Part shown: positions 1 to 7,145 of the stretch, one piece after another | Position numbering within the stretch: the first letter of the stretch is position 1 | Layout: each line of letters starts with the position of its first letter | Origin: JAVBKA01 sp031546715 | Lineage (GTDB): Bacteria; Bacillota; Clostridia; Oscillospirales; UBA929 | Direction of reading: 5' to 3' | DNA: 15,084 bases | NCBI GenBank assembly: GCA_031546715.1 | Contig: JAVBKA010000066.1 | Span: 1 to 15,084 of the forward strand | Made by a program: the position numbers and the translations under genes | Notes under the pieces: generated by a model | What the model was told of the DNA's origin: nothing | Seen by the model: only the letters and a program-made list of their open reading frames with translations | Databases searched by the model: none

Positions 1-220
1 TATAATGAGATGAAAAAGTTCTTAAAAGAGTAGCGAAAGAGCGGCTTATTCCGTAGCTAAAGGGCTTTGTAGACAATGAAAGTGGTGTAGTAAATATTGG
101 CGACTGGGCATGTTTGAAAGACAAATTTATTTGGTTTTTTCGGTTAAGATACGCACTAGCATGACTAAAAATACTTGAAATGCATAATGATTTCTTTTTC
201 AAATTACGCCCTTGAACCGA

Positions 221-249
221 TTGCTTTTCTTTTACAATTATGATAAAAT
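221..249 (+). promoter_or_regulatory. Candidate sigma-A promoter of the envelope cluster
   Basis: TTGCTT at 221-226 and TAAAAT at 244-249 are separated by 17 bp, close to the TTGACA/TATAAT consensus. Initiation would fall near 256, about 50-70 nt before the first gene. The surroundings are AT-rich, so a chance match is possible. Confidence 0.4.
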
Positions 250-250
250 T

Positions 251-278
251 TGACGGGTATTTTCTGAAATACTTGTCA
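251..278. repeat. 28-bp interrupted dyad overlapping the predicted transcription start
   Basis: Left arm TGAC-GG-GTATTT (251-262), a 4-base centre, then right arm AAATAC-TT-GTCA (267-278). Ten of twelve positions are complementary and the other two would be G-U pairs in RNA. It lies just after the candidate -10 box, so it could be an operator covering the start site. A T-rich stretch follows at about 282-293, so a weak terminator or attenuator hairpin is also possible. Confidence 0.35.
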
Positions 279-307
279 GAGTTTGTATTTTTTAGCAATA
301 TTGAATT

Positions 308-1957
308 ATGAAAGCTGGCACTAGTATGAAAAAAAGTTTGTCTATAAAAGGGATTGCGCTTTTCAGCGGGTCAGTCGCATTGATTGCAATAAGCTTCTTT
401 GTTTACAACACAGTCTTTGCAAAAAGTCCGCTGAAAGAGGTAGTTGTCGAGGTTGGCTCACCGTTTCCCTCGGTTATTGATTTTTTAAGCGATGATAGAA
501 AAAACGGAACCTTTGTTACAGATGTGAACGCCGTTGATTTATCCTCCGTTAGCGTGTCAGATATGGAAATCAAGGTGGGGCGAAAAAGCTACCATACCAC
601 ATTGTCCGTGATTGATACGGTCGCGCCGAAAGCAGTTGCTGTCAAGCAGGTTATCCTTGGTGGAGCGGAAATAAATCCGTCAGATTTCGTTACTGAAATA
701 ACGGATAAAACGCAGGTCATGGTGAGCTTTAATTCTGCCGTGGATTTTAACACCGAAGGCAAAAGAGCCGTTGAAATTTTACTGGAGGACAAAGGCGGAA
801 ACCGTTCAGTTGTCACCTCAGAGTTGACGGTTGTTGTGGTTAAAAAATCCATTTCCCTTGAAGCGGGGGGCAGCCGCATTCCTAAAGCAAGCGAGTTTAT
901 TCAAAATACAGAGCTTAGTTCAGAGGTAAAGGTATCATTTGCTAAAAATTTTAGGATGCCTAGCCTGACTAAACCAGGTGAGTATAACGTTCAGCTTAGC
1001 GTTGACGATTATCAATGTCAGTCCGTGGTTAAGGTTTTTGACACTACTCCGCCCACCGCAAAGGCTGCCAAGGTTAAAACCTACACGCCCCAGACTGCCG
1101 CACCCGAGACCTTTGTGAATGAAATCTCCGATGTATCGACTGTGGCTGTTTCCTTCGTTGAGCAGCCAGACTTTGTGGGATTGGGAGAAAAAACTGTTAA
1201 GCTTCGACTTACAGACAGCTACGGTAATTCCTCCGAGGTCACCGCGGAGCTTGACGTTTCGAGAGACATTACGCCTCCGGTTATCAGCGGCACTATTAAC
1301 AAATTCGCAATCGTCGGCGGTACTGTTTCATACAAACAGGGCATTGTCGTTACTGATGATGTTGACACAAAGCCAAAGCTCACCGCAGACAGTAGTGCAG
1401 TTGACCTAACAAAGGTCGGCGCATACAACGTAGTGTTCACAGCCACGGATTTCAGCGGAAACACAACTAGCGTAACAGGGGTGGTTTCGGTCGCAGAAGT
1501 CAGCGCAGATGTAGTAAATCAGCTTGCAGATGCAATTATTGCCAAGATTATTAAGGAAAACATGACTCCTTATGAACAGGCTTATGCAGTTTTCAAATAT
1601 GTTAGAAACAATATTAAGTATACGTCTAAAGGCGAAAAAGAATCGCCGCTAAAGGGTGCATATAACGCCTTCAAGCTCAAAAAAGGGGACTGCTATACCT
1701 TCTATGCCGCCTCTGAATATTTACTGACAAAGCTCGGAATAGACAATCTCCCCATAACGCGCACAGGCGGAAAAACTAGACATTATTGGAATCTTGTAAA
1801 CCTTGGAGAAGGCTGGTATCACTTTGATGCATGTCCTCACTATGTATGGTTTGACGGCTGCATGTTTACCGATACCGTGGCGCAAGAATACACACGAAGC
1901 CGCGGCAACAATTACTATGTTTACAATGAAAAGCTTTACCCCGAAATTGTAAAATAG
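308..1957 (+). CDS. Membrane-anchored Ig-repeat protein with C-terminal transglutaminase-like domain
   Basis: Likely a surface protein with papain-fold transglutaminase/peptidase activity acting outside the cell. After a lysine-rich start, residues about 15-38 form one hydrophobic segment (signal anchor or signal peptide). Residues about 40-395 contain Ig-like beta modules. Two of them, starting near residues 102 and 244, are clearly related: both begin D-T-x-x-P and share FVxEIxD, VSF and a GN-S-xVTxEL ending. A DUF5011-like module follows from about residue 321 (ITPPVISG). The C-terminal domain (about 400-520) has Cys462 in GDCYTF, His492 in RHYWNLV and Asp507 in HFDACP, the expected catalytic triad order. 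No good ribosome site precedes the ATG at 308 or the in-frame ATG at 326, so the exact start is uncertain. It is followed after 38 bp by the adenylation gene and probably cotranscribed. The substrate (cross-linking, amide hydrolysis or other acyl transfer) is not inferable. Confidence 0.88.
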   Translation: MKAGTSMKKSLSIKGIALFSGSVALIAISFFVYNTVFAKSPLKEVVVEVGSPFPSVIDFLSDDRKNGTFVTDVNAVDLSSVSVSDMEIKVGRKSYHTTLSVIDTVAPKAVAVKQVILGGAEINPSDFVTEITDKTQVMVSFNSAVDFNTEGKRAVEILLEDKGGNRSVVTSELTVVVVKKSISLEAGGSRIPKASEFIQNTELSSEVKVSFAKNFRMPSLTKPGEYNVQLSVDDYQCQSVVKVFDTTPPTAKAAKVKTYTPQTAAPETFVNEISDVSTVAVSFVEQPDFVGLGEKTVKLRLTDSYGNSSEVTAELDVSRDITPPVISGTINKFAIVGGTVSYKQGIVVTDDVDTKPKLTADSSAVDLTKVGAYNVVFTATDFSGNTTSVTGVVSVAEVSADVVNQLADAIIAKIIKENMTPYEQAYAVFKYVRNNIKYTSKGEKESPLKGAYNAFKLKKGDCYTFYAASEYLLTKLGIDNLPITRTGGKTRHYWNLVNLGEGWYHFDACPHYVWFDGCMFTDTVAQEYTRSRGNNYYVYNEKLYPEIVK

Positions 1958-1995
1958 AAACAACTTCAAAAGATTTATGTAAGCGAGGTGCGAGA

Positions 1996-3495
1996 TTGCA
2001 AATTAATGTGCTTGAATACCTTGACAATATCCAAAATCCTCAAAAAACATCGTTTCAAGACAGTCAGCTTGGATACACCTTTGAGGAGCTAAAAAGTCGG
2101 TCGGAAGGCACGGGTGCTTTTTTGGCAGAAAAGGGCTTTTATAAAGAGCCGATTGTCGTGTTCATGAGCAGAAGCCCCAGAATGATTGCCGCCTTCTTTG
2201 GCACGGTTTACAGTGGCTGCTATTACGTACCCATAGATGCGGAAATGCCCCGCCATAGAATTGAACTTATTTTCAAGAGCTTGTCCCCGAGAGCTGTCAT
2301 TTGTGACGAAGTCACAAAAGGTCTCGTTTCCAATTATGATTTTTGCGGCGAGGTTTTATCCTATGATAGCATCTGTCAAACGGCAGTTAATAAAGAACTT
2401 CTGCGTAATATTCGCCAAAAAGCGATTGATACCGACCCCATATACATCGTTTTCACCTCAGGCTCAACAGGCACACCGAAGGGTGTCGCCGCCTGTCACC
2501 GCTCTGTAATTGACTATGTTGAAAACCTGTCCGTTACCTTGAGGTTTAGTGAAAATACTGTGTTCGGAAGTCAAACCCCGTTGTATGTGGATGCATGTCT
2601 TAAAGAGCTGTATCCAACTCTGAAATTCGGAGCGACTACGTATTTAATCCCAAAAGAGCTTTTCATGTTTCCGATAAAGCTCATTGACTTTCTCAATGCC
2701 CATGGAATTAACACTATTTGCTGGGTTGCGTCTGCCCTAACGCTGATATCAAGCCTTGGAGGACTGGAAAAAGCCGTACCTGAACATTTACACACAATCG
2801 CCTTCGGAAGTGAAGTTTTTCCAGTAAAACAGCTAAAACAATGGCGCAGTAAGCTGCCTAATGCACGATTTATCAATCTCTACGGACCTACAGAGGCGAC
2901 AGGCATGTCATGCTATTATGAAATAGACATAGAGCTTGAAGAAAATGAGCCAGTCCCTATCGGACGCCCATTTAAAAACACTGAGATTTTTTTGCTTGAT
3001 AGCGATAATAAGCTTGCTAAAGAGGGCGAAGCGGGTGAAATCTGCATTCGGGGAACTGCCTTGACCCTTGGATATTTTAACGACCCAGAGAGAACCGCCG
3101 AGGTATTTTGCCAAAACCCGCTTAATCCCCATTATCCCGAAAGTATCTACAAAACCGGAGACATCGGGCGGTATAACAGTAGGGGAGAGCTTGTTTTCGT
3201 TTCCCGAAAGGATTATCAGATTAAGCATATGGGGCAGCGAATTGAGCTTGGGGAGATAGAGCTTGCCGCAGGATTGGCGAACAATGTGGGGCAAACCTGC
3301 TGCACCTATGACGATGCCCGGAAGAAAATCGTGCTATATTATACAGGCAACGCCGAGCCGTCGGAATTAGTGACGTATTTAAAGGATAAACTGCCTCGCT
3401 TTATGATTCCTAACGCTGTAAATAAGCTAGCAACAATGCCATTGACATCAAACGGCAAAATTGACCGTGCGCTACTAAAAAATAGAGAAATATAG
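1996..3495 (+). CDS. Amino-acid adenylating enzyme, DltA-like (D-alanine--carrier protein ligase family)
   Basis: A 499-aa ANL-superfamily stand-alone adenylation enzyme, predicted cytosolic, that would activate an amino acid with ATP and load it on the carrier protein encoded next. Seen: the P-loop-like core FTSGSTGTPKG (about residues 153-163), NLYGPTEATG, YKTGDIGRY, the hinge region and the C-terminal catalytic Lys488 in TSNGKID. Length matches DltA (about 500 aa). Asp199 in LYVDACLKELYP aligns with the DltA aspartate that binds the substrate amino group, supporting an amino-acid substrate. However, the DltA segment FCGE is FGSE here (Gly271 for Cys), so D-alanine specificity is doubtful. 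Start is TTG with GAGGTG at 1985-1990 positioned 5 bp upstream. The carrier protein gene begins 10 bp after the stop. I left the symbol empty because true dltA identity is not established. Confidence 0.88.
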   Translation: MQINVLEYLDNIQNPQKTSFQDSQLGYTFEELKSRSEGTGAFLAEKGFYKEPIVVFMSRSPRMIAAFFGTVYSGCYYVPIDAEMPRHRIELIFKSLSPRAVICDEVTKGLVSNYDFCGEVLSYDSICQTAVNKELLRNIRQKAIDTDPIYIVFTSGSTGTPKGVAACHRSVIDYVENLSVTLRFSENTVFGSQTPLYVDACLKELYPTLKFGATTYLIPKELFMFPIKLIDFLNAHGINTICWVASALTLISSLGGLEKAVPEHLHTIAFGSEVFPVKQLKQWRSKLPNARFINLYGPTEATGMSCYYEIDIELEENEPVPIGRPFKNTEIFLLDSDNKLAKEGEAGEICIRGTALTLGYFNDPERTAEVFCQNPLNPHYPESIYKTGDIGRYNSRGELVFVSRKDYQIKHMGQRIELGEIELAAGLANNVGQTCCTYDDARKKIVLYYTGNAEPSELVTYLKDKLPRFMIPNAVNKLATMPLTSNGKIDRALLKNREI

Positions 3496-3505
3496 AGGTA
3501 TTGCA

Positions 3506-3730
3506 ATGAAAGAACTATTGGAGATACTGTCCGGACTGCATCCTGAAATTGATTTTGAAAGACATAGAACCCTGATTGACGACTCAATTTTAGACTCATT
3601 TGACATTATCAGCATAATCGCTGAAATCGTTGAGGTTTATGACGTTCAGATACCAGCGGACGAAATTGTTCCCGAAAATTTTAATTCAGCAGAGGCATTA
3701 TTTAACTTAATTCTACGCTTGGACGATTAA
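3506..3730 (+). CDS. Acyl/peptidyl carrier protein, DltC-like
   Basis: A 74-aa acidic carrier protein, the usual size of DltC and other stand-alone carrier proteins. The phosphopantetheine attachment serine is Ser31 in LDSFDIISII, which matches the D-S-x-D type motif at the start of helix 2. An acidic helix-rich composition fits the fold. It should carry the aminoacyl thioester made by the upstream adenylation enzyme and hand it to the MBOAT protein that follows. GAGGT at about 3495-3499 lies 6-7 bp before the ATG. The following gene starts only 3 bp after its stop, so the two are probably translationally coupled. No phosphopantetheinyl transferase gene is in the window. Confidence 0.88.
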   Translation: MKELLEILSGLHPEIDFERHRTLIDDSILDSFDIISIIAEIVEVYDVQIPADEIVPENFNSAEALFNLILRLDD

Positions 3731-3733
3731 TAT

Positions 3734-5320
3734 ATGTACTTTACGTCAACCGTTTTTCTGGTTTTTTTAGCTGTAACGGTTATATTGTACTATGTTATTC
3801 CCAAAAAGCTTCAGTGGCCTTTTTTGCTGCTTGCGAGCCTTACTTTTTATGCGTTCTCAGGCTGGCAGAACGCCGCATTTATTGTACTGACTATTGTGAC
3901 GGTTTTTGTTACTGGTCGGAAGCTTAGTAACCTTCATAAGGAACAGGAAACCTTTATCGCCGTTGGGGGAGAGGCTCTCACAAAGGAAAATAGGAAAGCA
4001 TATAAGGCGAGTATGCTTCGACGCAGAAGAAAATGGCTGGTTGTATGCTTAGCGGTAAACCTTGGAGTGCTGTTGTTGCTGAAAAATGTCGCCATTCTTT
4101 CAAAGGGTATAAACGCTGCTTTTTCAATGACCGAAGGCGGATTTTCCTTTTTTGGTTTGCTTATGCCTTTGGGAATTTCCTTTTACACTTTTCAGGCTGT
4201 GAGTTATATAATTGACGTTTATCGGGGCAAAACAGCGGCAGAGACTAATCTTTTCCGCTTTGCCCAGTTCGTTTCGTTTTTTCCGCAAATCATACAAGGA
4301 CCAATTAGCCGATTTGACGACCTAAAACAAACGCTTTTTACGCCTCATCCCTTTAGCGGAAAGGACTTTTCATTTGGACTGCAACGGGTGCTTTGGGGAT
4401 TTTTTAAGAAGCTTGTTATTGCCGACAGGCTTATTATTGCTGTTAAAGCAATCACAGGCAATCCCGATGAATACCACGGCGTTTATGTTCTGCTTGGAAT
4501 GCTGTTTTACGCTATTACGCTGTACTGCGACTTTACTGGCGGAATCGACATAACTATTGGTATTGCTGAAATGCTTGGCATTCGCCTTAAGGAGAATTTC
4601 AACCGCCCCTTTAGCTCTAAATCAATCACGGAGTACTGGAGACGCTGGCATATAACCATGGGTACATGGTTTAGAGACTACCTTTTTTATCCGCTGTCCG
4701 TCAGCAAGCCTATGCTAAAGCTCGCCACGAAATCAAGAAAAGTTTTAGGCGAAAGCTTTGGACGGCGCGTTCCTGTGTACATTTCAACCTTGCTAGTCTG
4801 GTTCGCAACTGGCTTTTGGCATGGTTCGTCAGCTAATTTTATCGTTTGGGGGCTTGCCAACGGAATTGTAATTCTTATCAGCGAAGAGCTTACGCCTTTT
4901 TATAAATGGTTTAACGCAAAATTTGGATTCACCAAGGCTATGCCATATCAACTCTTTCAAGTGTTCAGAACCTTTTGGCTCATGTGCTTCATACGTACCT
5001 TCGATACGTACGCCAGCGTGAAAACTACTTTTGCAATGTTCGGAACGTTAGTAACGGATTTCAGTCTTAATAAGCTCATGAGCGAAGGTGTGTCCAAGCT
5101 TGGGCTTGATTATAAGGACTACGCGGTGGTACTTGCGGGGATTTGCTTGATATATTTCATATCATTGCTGCAAAAAAAGGGCAGTCCTCGAGAAATGCTG
5201 CGAGCGCGTCCCCAAGTTGTGCGGCATGTAGTTTTTGTGTCGCTGTTCATTGTAATTATAGTTTTTGGAATCTATGGAATAGGCTATGAGGCGAATCAGT
5301 TTATTTACAACCAATTTTAA
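3734..5320 (+). CDS. MBOAT-family O-acyltransferase (DltB/AlgI-like)
   Basis: A 528-aa polytopic membrane protein that should receive the acyl group from the carrier protein and move it across the membrane for O-acylation of an extracellular polymer. The N-terminus (FTSTVFLVFLAV, then KKLQWPFLLLASLTFYAF) is typical of AlgI/PatA-like bacterial MBOAT proteins. The family hallmarks are visible: FNRPFSSKSITEYWRRWHIT with His306, and the region FATGFWHGSSANFIVWG with the invariant His363, the putative catalytic histidine. A basic cytosolic stretch (MLRRRRKW) lies between early membrane segments. There is no strong ribosome site before the ATG; the 3-bp gap to the carrier protein gene suggests coupling. 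It is somewhat longer than classical DltB (about 400 aa) and may be closer to the AlgI branch. Confidence 0.9.
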   Translation: MYFTSTVFLVFLAVTVILYYVIPKKLQWPFLLLASLTFYAFSGWQNAAFIVLTIVTVFVTGRKLSNLHKEQETFIAVGGEALTKENRKAYKASMLRRRRKWLVVCLAVNLGVLLLLKNVAILSKGINAAFSMTEGGFSFFGLLMPLGISFYTFQAVSYIIDVYRGKTAAETNLFRFAQFVSFFPQIIQGPISRFDDLKQTLFTPHPFSGKDFSFGLQRVLWGFFKKLVIADRLIIAVKAITGNPDEYHGVYVLLGMLFYAITLYCDFTGGIDITIGIAEMLGIRLKENFNRPFSSKSITEYWRRWHITMGTWFRDYLFYPLSVSKPMLKLATKSRKVLGESFGRRVPVYISTLLVWFATGFWHGSSANFIVWGLANGIVILISEELTPFYKWFNAKFGFTKAMPYQLFQVFRTFWLMCFIRTFDTYASVKTTFAMFGTLVTDFSLNKLMSEGVSKLGLDYKDYAVVLAGICLIYFISLLQKKGSPREMLRARPQVVRHVVFVSLFIVIIVFGIYGIGYEANQFIYNQF

Positions 5321-5334
5321 CCAGGAGAAATGAC

Positions 5335-6384
5335 ATGAAATTGCGCATAGCTGCCGTTGTGATAAGCATTGCAGTCCTTTTTGTTCTTCAGCAGCTTTTA
5401 ATGCCGAAATATATGTCGGGCATTTATGAAGGCGCGATGATTAGTGAGTATTACCAAAGCGAAAAGAACCATCAAATTGCAATAATCGGCGACTGCGAGG
5501 TATACGAAAACATTTCACCGATTACTCTTTGGCGGGAGTATGGGTACACCTCCTTCATCCGAGGAAGCGCGCAGCAAACTGTATGGCAATCCTACTATTT
5601 ACTGGAGGATACGCTTAGATATGAAACCCCTGAGCTTGTGATTTTCAATGTCCTATCGCTGAAATTTAATGAACCTCAGAACGAAGCGTATAACCGCATG
5701 TCGATTGACGGTATGCGACTTTCAACGTCAAAGCTAGGCGCGGCAAAGGCTTCAATGATGCCCGAGGAAACCTTGATGTCATACATTTTCCCCATATTAA
5801 GGTATCACGAACGCTGGAAAGAGCTGACAATGGATGATGTAAAGTACATCTTTAAGCCAAGGCAGGTTACACATAACGGCTTTTTAATGCGCATGGATGT
5901 AAAGCCTGTGACAGTTATTCCGAAGGGAAATAAGCTAAAAAATTATCAGTTCGGCGAAACTGCTTACGAGTATTTAGACAAAATTACGGAACTTTGCCGA
6001 AGTAAAGGAATTCCGCTTCTACTCATCAAAGCACCTAGCATTTTTCCATATTGGTATCCCGAATGGGAGGAACAAATGGAACAATATGCGAAAAACAACA
6101 GTCTTACGTATATAAACACCCTTGAAATTTCGGAGCAAATCGGAATTGACTTTAACACTGACACCTATGACGCAGGGCTTCATCTGAATTGTCAGGGAGC
6201 GGAAAAACTCTCACAGTATCTCGGCGGGGAAATCAGCCGACTGTACGGACTTGAGGATAAACGCTCTGATTCTGAACTTTCAAAGGTTTGGGAGCAAAAA
6301 GGTCAGCTATATGACGCAATGAGGTCCGCTCAGCTATCAGATATTGCAAATTACGGCAAGGTTCAGACATTTCATGTTAAATAG
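5335..6384 (+). CDS. Membrane-anchored DltD/SGNH-like protein with Cys in the nucleophile position
   Basis: A 349-aa protein with one N-terminal hydrophobic anchor (about residues 4-23) and an extracellular SGNH-hydrolase-like domain, the DltD-type partner of the MBOAT acyltransferase. The N-terminal block IIGDCEVYENISPITLW (from about residue 50) is where SGNH enzymes carry their nucleophile, but the residue is Cys54 rather than Ser. Near the C-terminus, DAGLHLNCQGAEKLS (Asp279, His283) matches the family's Asp/His block. The role is probably final transfer of the acyl group to the acceptor polymer, or its removal. AGGAGA at about 5322-5327 precedes the ATG with good spacing, and the gene starts 14 bp after the MBOAT stop. 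An inactive or regulatory SGNH fold cannot be excluded. Confidence 0.75.
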   Translation: MKLRIAAVVISIAVLFVLQQLLMPKYMSGIYEGAMISEYYQSEKNHQIAIIGDCEVYENISPITLWREYGYTSFIRGSAQQTVWQSYYLLEDTLRYETPELVIFNVLSLKFNEPQNEAYNRMSIDGMRLSTSKLGAAKASMMPEETLMSYIFPILRYHERWKELTMDDVKYIFKPRQVTHNGFLMRMDVKPVTVIPKGNKLKNYQFGETAYEYLDKITELCRSKGIPLLLIKAPSIFPYWYPEWEEQMEQYAKNNSLTYINTLEISEQIGIDFNTDTYDAGLHLNCQGAEKLSQYLGGEISRLYGLEDKRSDSELSKVWEQKGQLYDAMRSAQLSDIANYGKVQTFHVK

Positions 6385-6397
6385 CGAAAATTATATA

Positions 6398-6420
6398 TGC
6401 CGACGCTGTTGCGTACGGCA
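6398..6420 (+). repeat. Small hairpin just upstream of the lipoprotein ribosome site
   Basis: TGCCG-ACGC (6398-6406), loop TGTT, then GCGT-A-CGGCA (6411-6420) pair over 9 bp with one bulged A. It sits between the DltD-like stop and the GGGAGAGG site at 6423-6430. No U-run follows, so it is not a simple terminator. It could stabilise or process the message at this junction. Confidence 0.35.
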
Positions 6421-6435
6421 AAGGGAGAGGCATTT

Positions 6436-7041
6436 ATGAAATTACTTTTAGTATCCGTTCTGTTGCTTTTTTTATTGGTAGGCTGTGCATCGCCATCACC
6501 ATCGTCTGTATCATCTTCGGCTCAATCGCCCTCCGCAAGTGATAGTGCAAGTGCCTCGGTAAGTCCAAGCAATAGTCCTAGCGAAATTGCCAGCCCTAGC
6601 GCAAGCGGAGTAGCTTCGGCTTATGACGGCTTTGTTTTCAAAACCAACGACGTTGAGATAAGACTTGGAGAACCTGCGGCAGAAAGCTTAGCAGCCGTTG
6701 GCAAGGAACAAAAATACTTTGAATCTGCAAGCTGTGCATTCGTGGGAATTGACAAGACCTACTATTATGACGGCTATGAAATCAACACATATCCAGTTTC
6801 CGAGGTTGACTACTTTCTGTCAGTTGTTATAACCGACATCGGTGTGTCAACAATGGAGGGCATCGGCATCGGCTCAACTATTAACGAAGTTAAGGCGGCA
6901 TACGGAAACGATTTCAACCAAGACATGGGCGAATATACGTATAAAAAAGGCGTATCCTCGCTGATTTTTCTTACTGAAAACGATATGGTAGTATCCATAA
7001 CCTATAATAATGACGCCGCGTTAGAGGGTGCGGCGCATTAG
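6436..7041 (+). CDS. Lipoprotein with Ser/Pro/Ala-rich linker and conserved-looking C-terminal domain
   Basis: A 201-aa predicted lipoprotein. The start at 6436 is preferred over an in-frame ATG at 6397 because GGGAGAGG lies just upstream and translation then begins with a clean signal peptide, MKLLLVSVLLLFLLVGC. LVGC is a lipobox with Cys17 as the lipidated residue. Residues about 18-60 are a low-complexity Ser/Pro/Ala stretch, a typical spacer through the cell wall. The C-terminal part (about 65-195) includes SCAFVGIDKTYYYDGYEINT and a glycine-rich EGIGIGSTINEVKAAYG; similar unnamed lipoproteins occur in clostridia (recollection, not checked). No enzymatic motif is seen. It may belong to the acylation cluster or just adjoin it. 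Confidence 0.8.
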   Translation: MKLLLVSVLLLFLLVGCASPSPSSVSSSAQSPSASDSASASVSPSNSPSEIASPSASGVASAYDGFVFKTNDVEIRLGEPAAESLAAVGKEQKYFESASCAFVGIDKTYYYDGYEINTYPVSEVDYFLSVVITDIGVSTMEGIGIGSTINEVKAAYGNDFNQDMGEYTYKKGVSSLIFLTENDMVVSITYNNDAALEGAAH

Positions 7042-7052
7042 GTTGCAAAAAC

Positions 7053-7092
7053 GTCAAATCCTTTTGACAGTATGACGACTATGGTGTAAAAT
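7053..7092 (+). promoter_or_regulatory. Near-consensus sigma-A promoter with dyad over the -35 box
   Basis: TTGACA at 7064-7069 and TAAAAT at 7087-7092 are 17 bp apart, a strong promoter match. Transcription would start near 7099, giving a leader of about 45 nt before the aldolase gene. GTCAAA (7053-7058) and TTTGAC (7063-7068) form a perfect 6-bp inverted repeat with a 4-bp centre overlapping the -35 box, a plausible operator. A further TGACG follows at 7073-7077. Confidence 0.7.
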
Positions 7093-7145
7093 GTACGCAA
7101 GCGCGGTACTAAAGAATATGTACAATTTTTGATGAGGTGTTTAAC

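Larger units (their letters stand above)
1..307. other. Upstream non-coding stretch, possible 3' end of a preceding gene
   Basis: No full gene is visible here. Frame 1 reads YNEMKKFLKE and then a stop at 31-33, which could be the last codons of a gene entering from the left, but ten codons prove nothing. The rest is AT-rich and carries the candidate promoter and dyad described separately at 221-278. I found no convincing terminator: small AT-only dyads near 120-140 and 176-200 are too weak. Confidence 0.4.

Noticed and set aside
119..144. CAAAT/ATTTG followed by TTTTTT as a terminator of an upstream gene
   Set aside because: The stem is 5 AT-rich pairs with a 2-nt loop, too small and unstable to count.
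589..879. Minus-strand open frame inside the Ig-repeat gene, and similar antisense frames across the window
   Set aside because: They lie wholly inside well-supported + strand genes, lack ribosome sites and show no recognisable motifs.
6397..6435. Upstream ATG start giving a 214-aa lipoprotein
   Set aside because: It would bury the signal peptide behind 13 polar residues, lacks a ribosome site, and lies in a hairpin; the ATG at 6436 has both ribosome site and clean lipobox signal.
7014..7035. Hairpin CGCCGC...GCGGCG at the end of the lipoprotein gene as a terminator
   Set aside because: The stem is only 6 bp, lies inside the coding sequence, and is followed by CATTAGGTTGC with no U-run.
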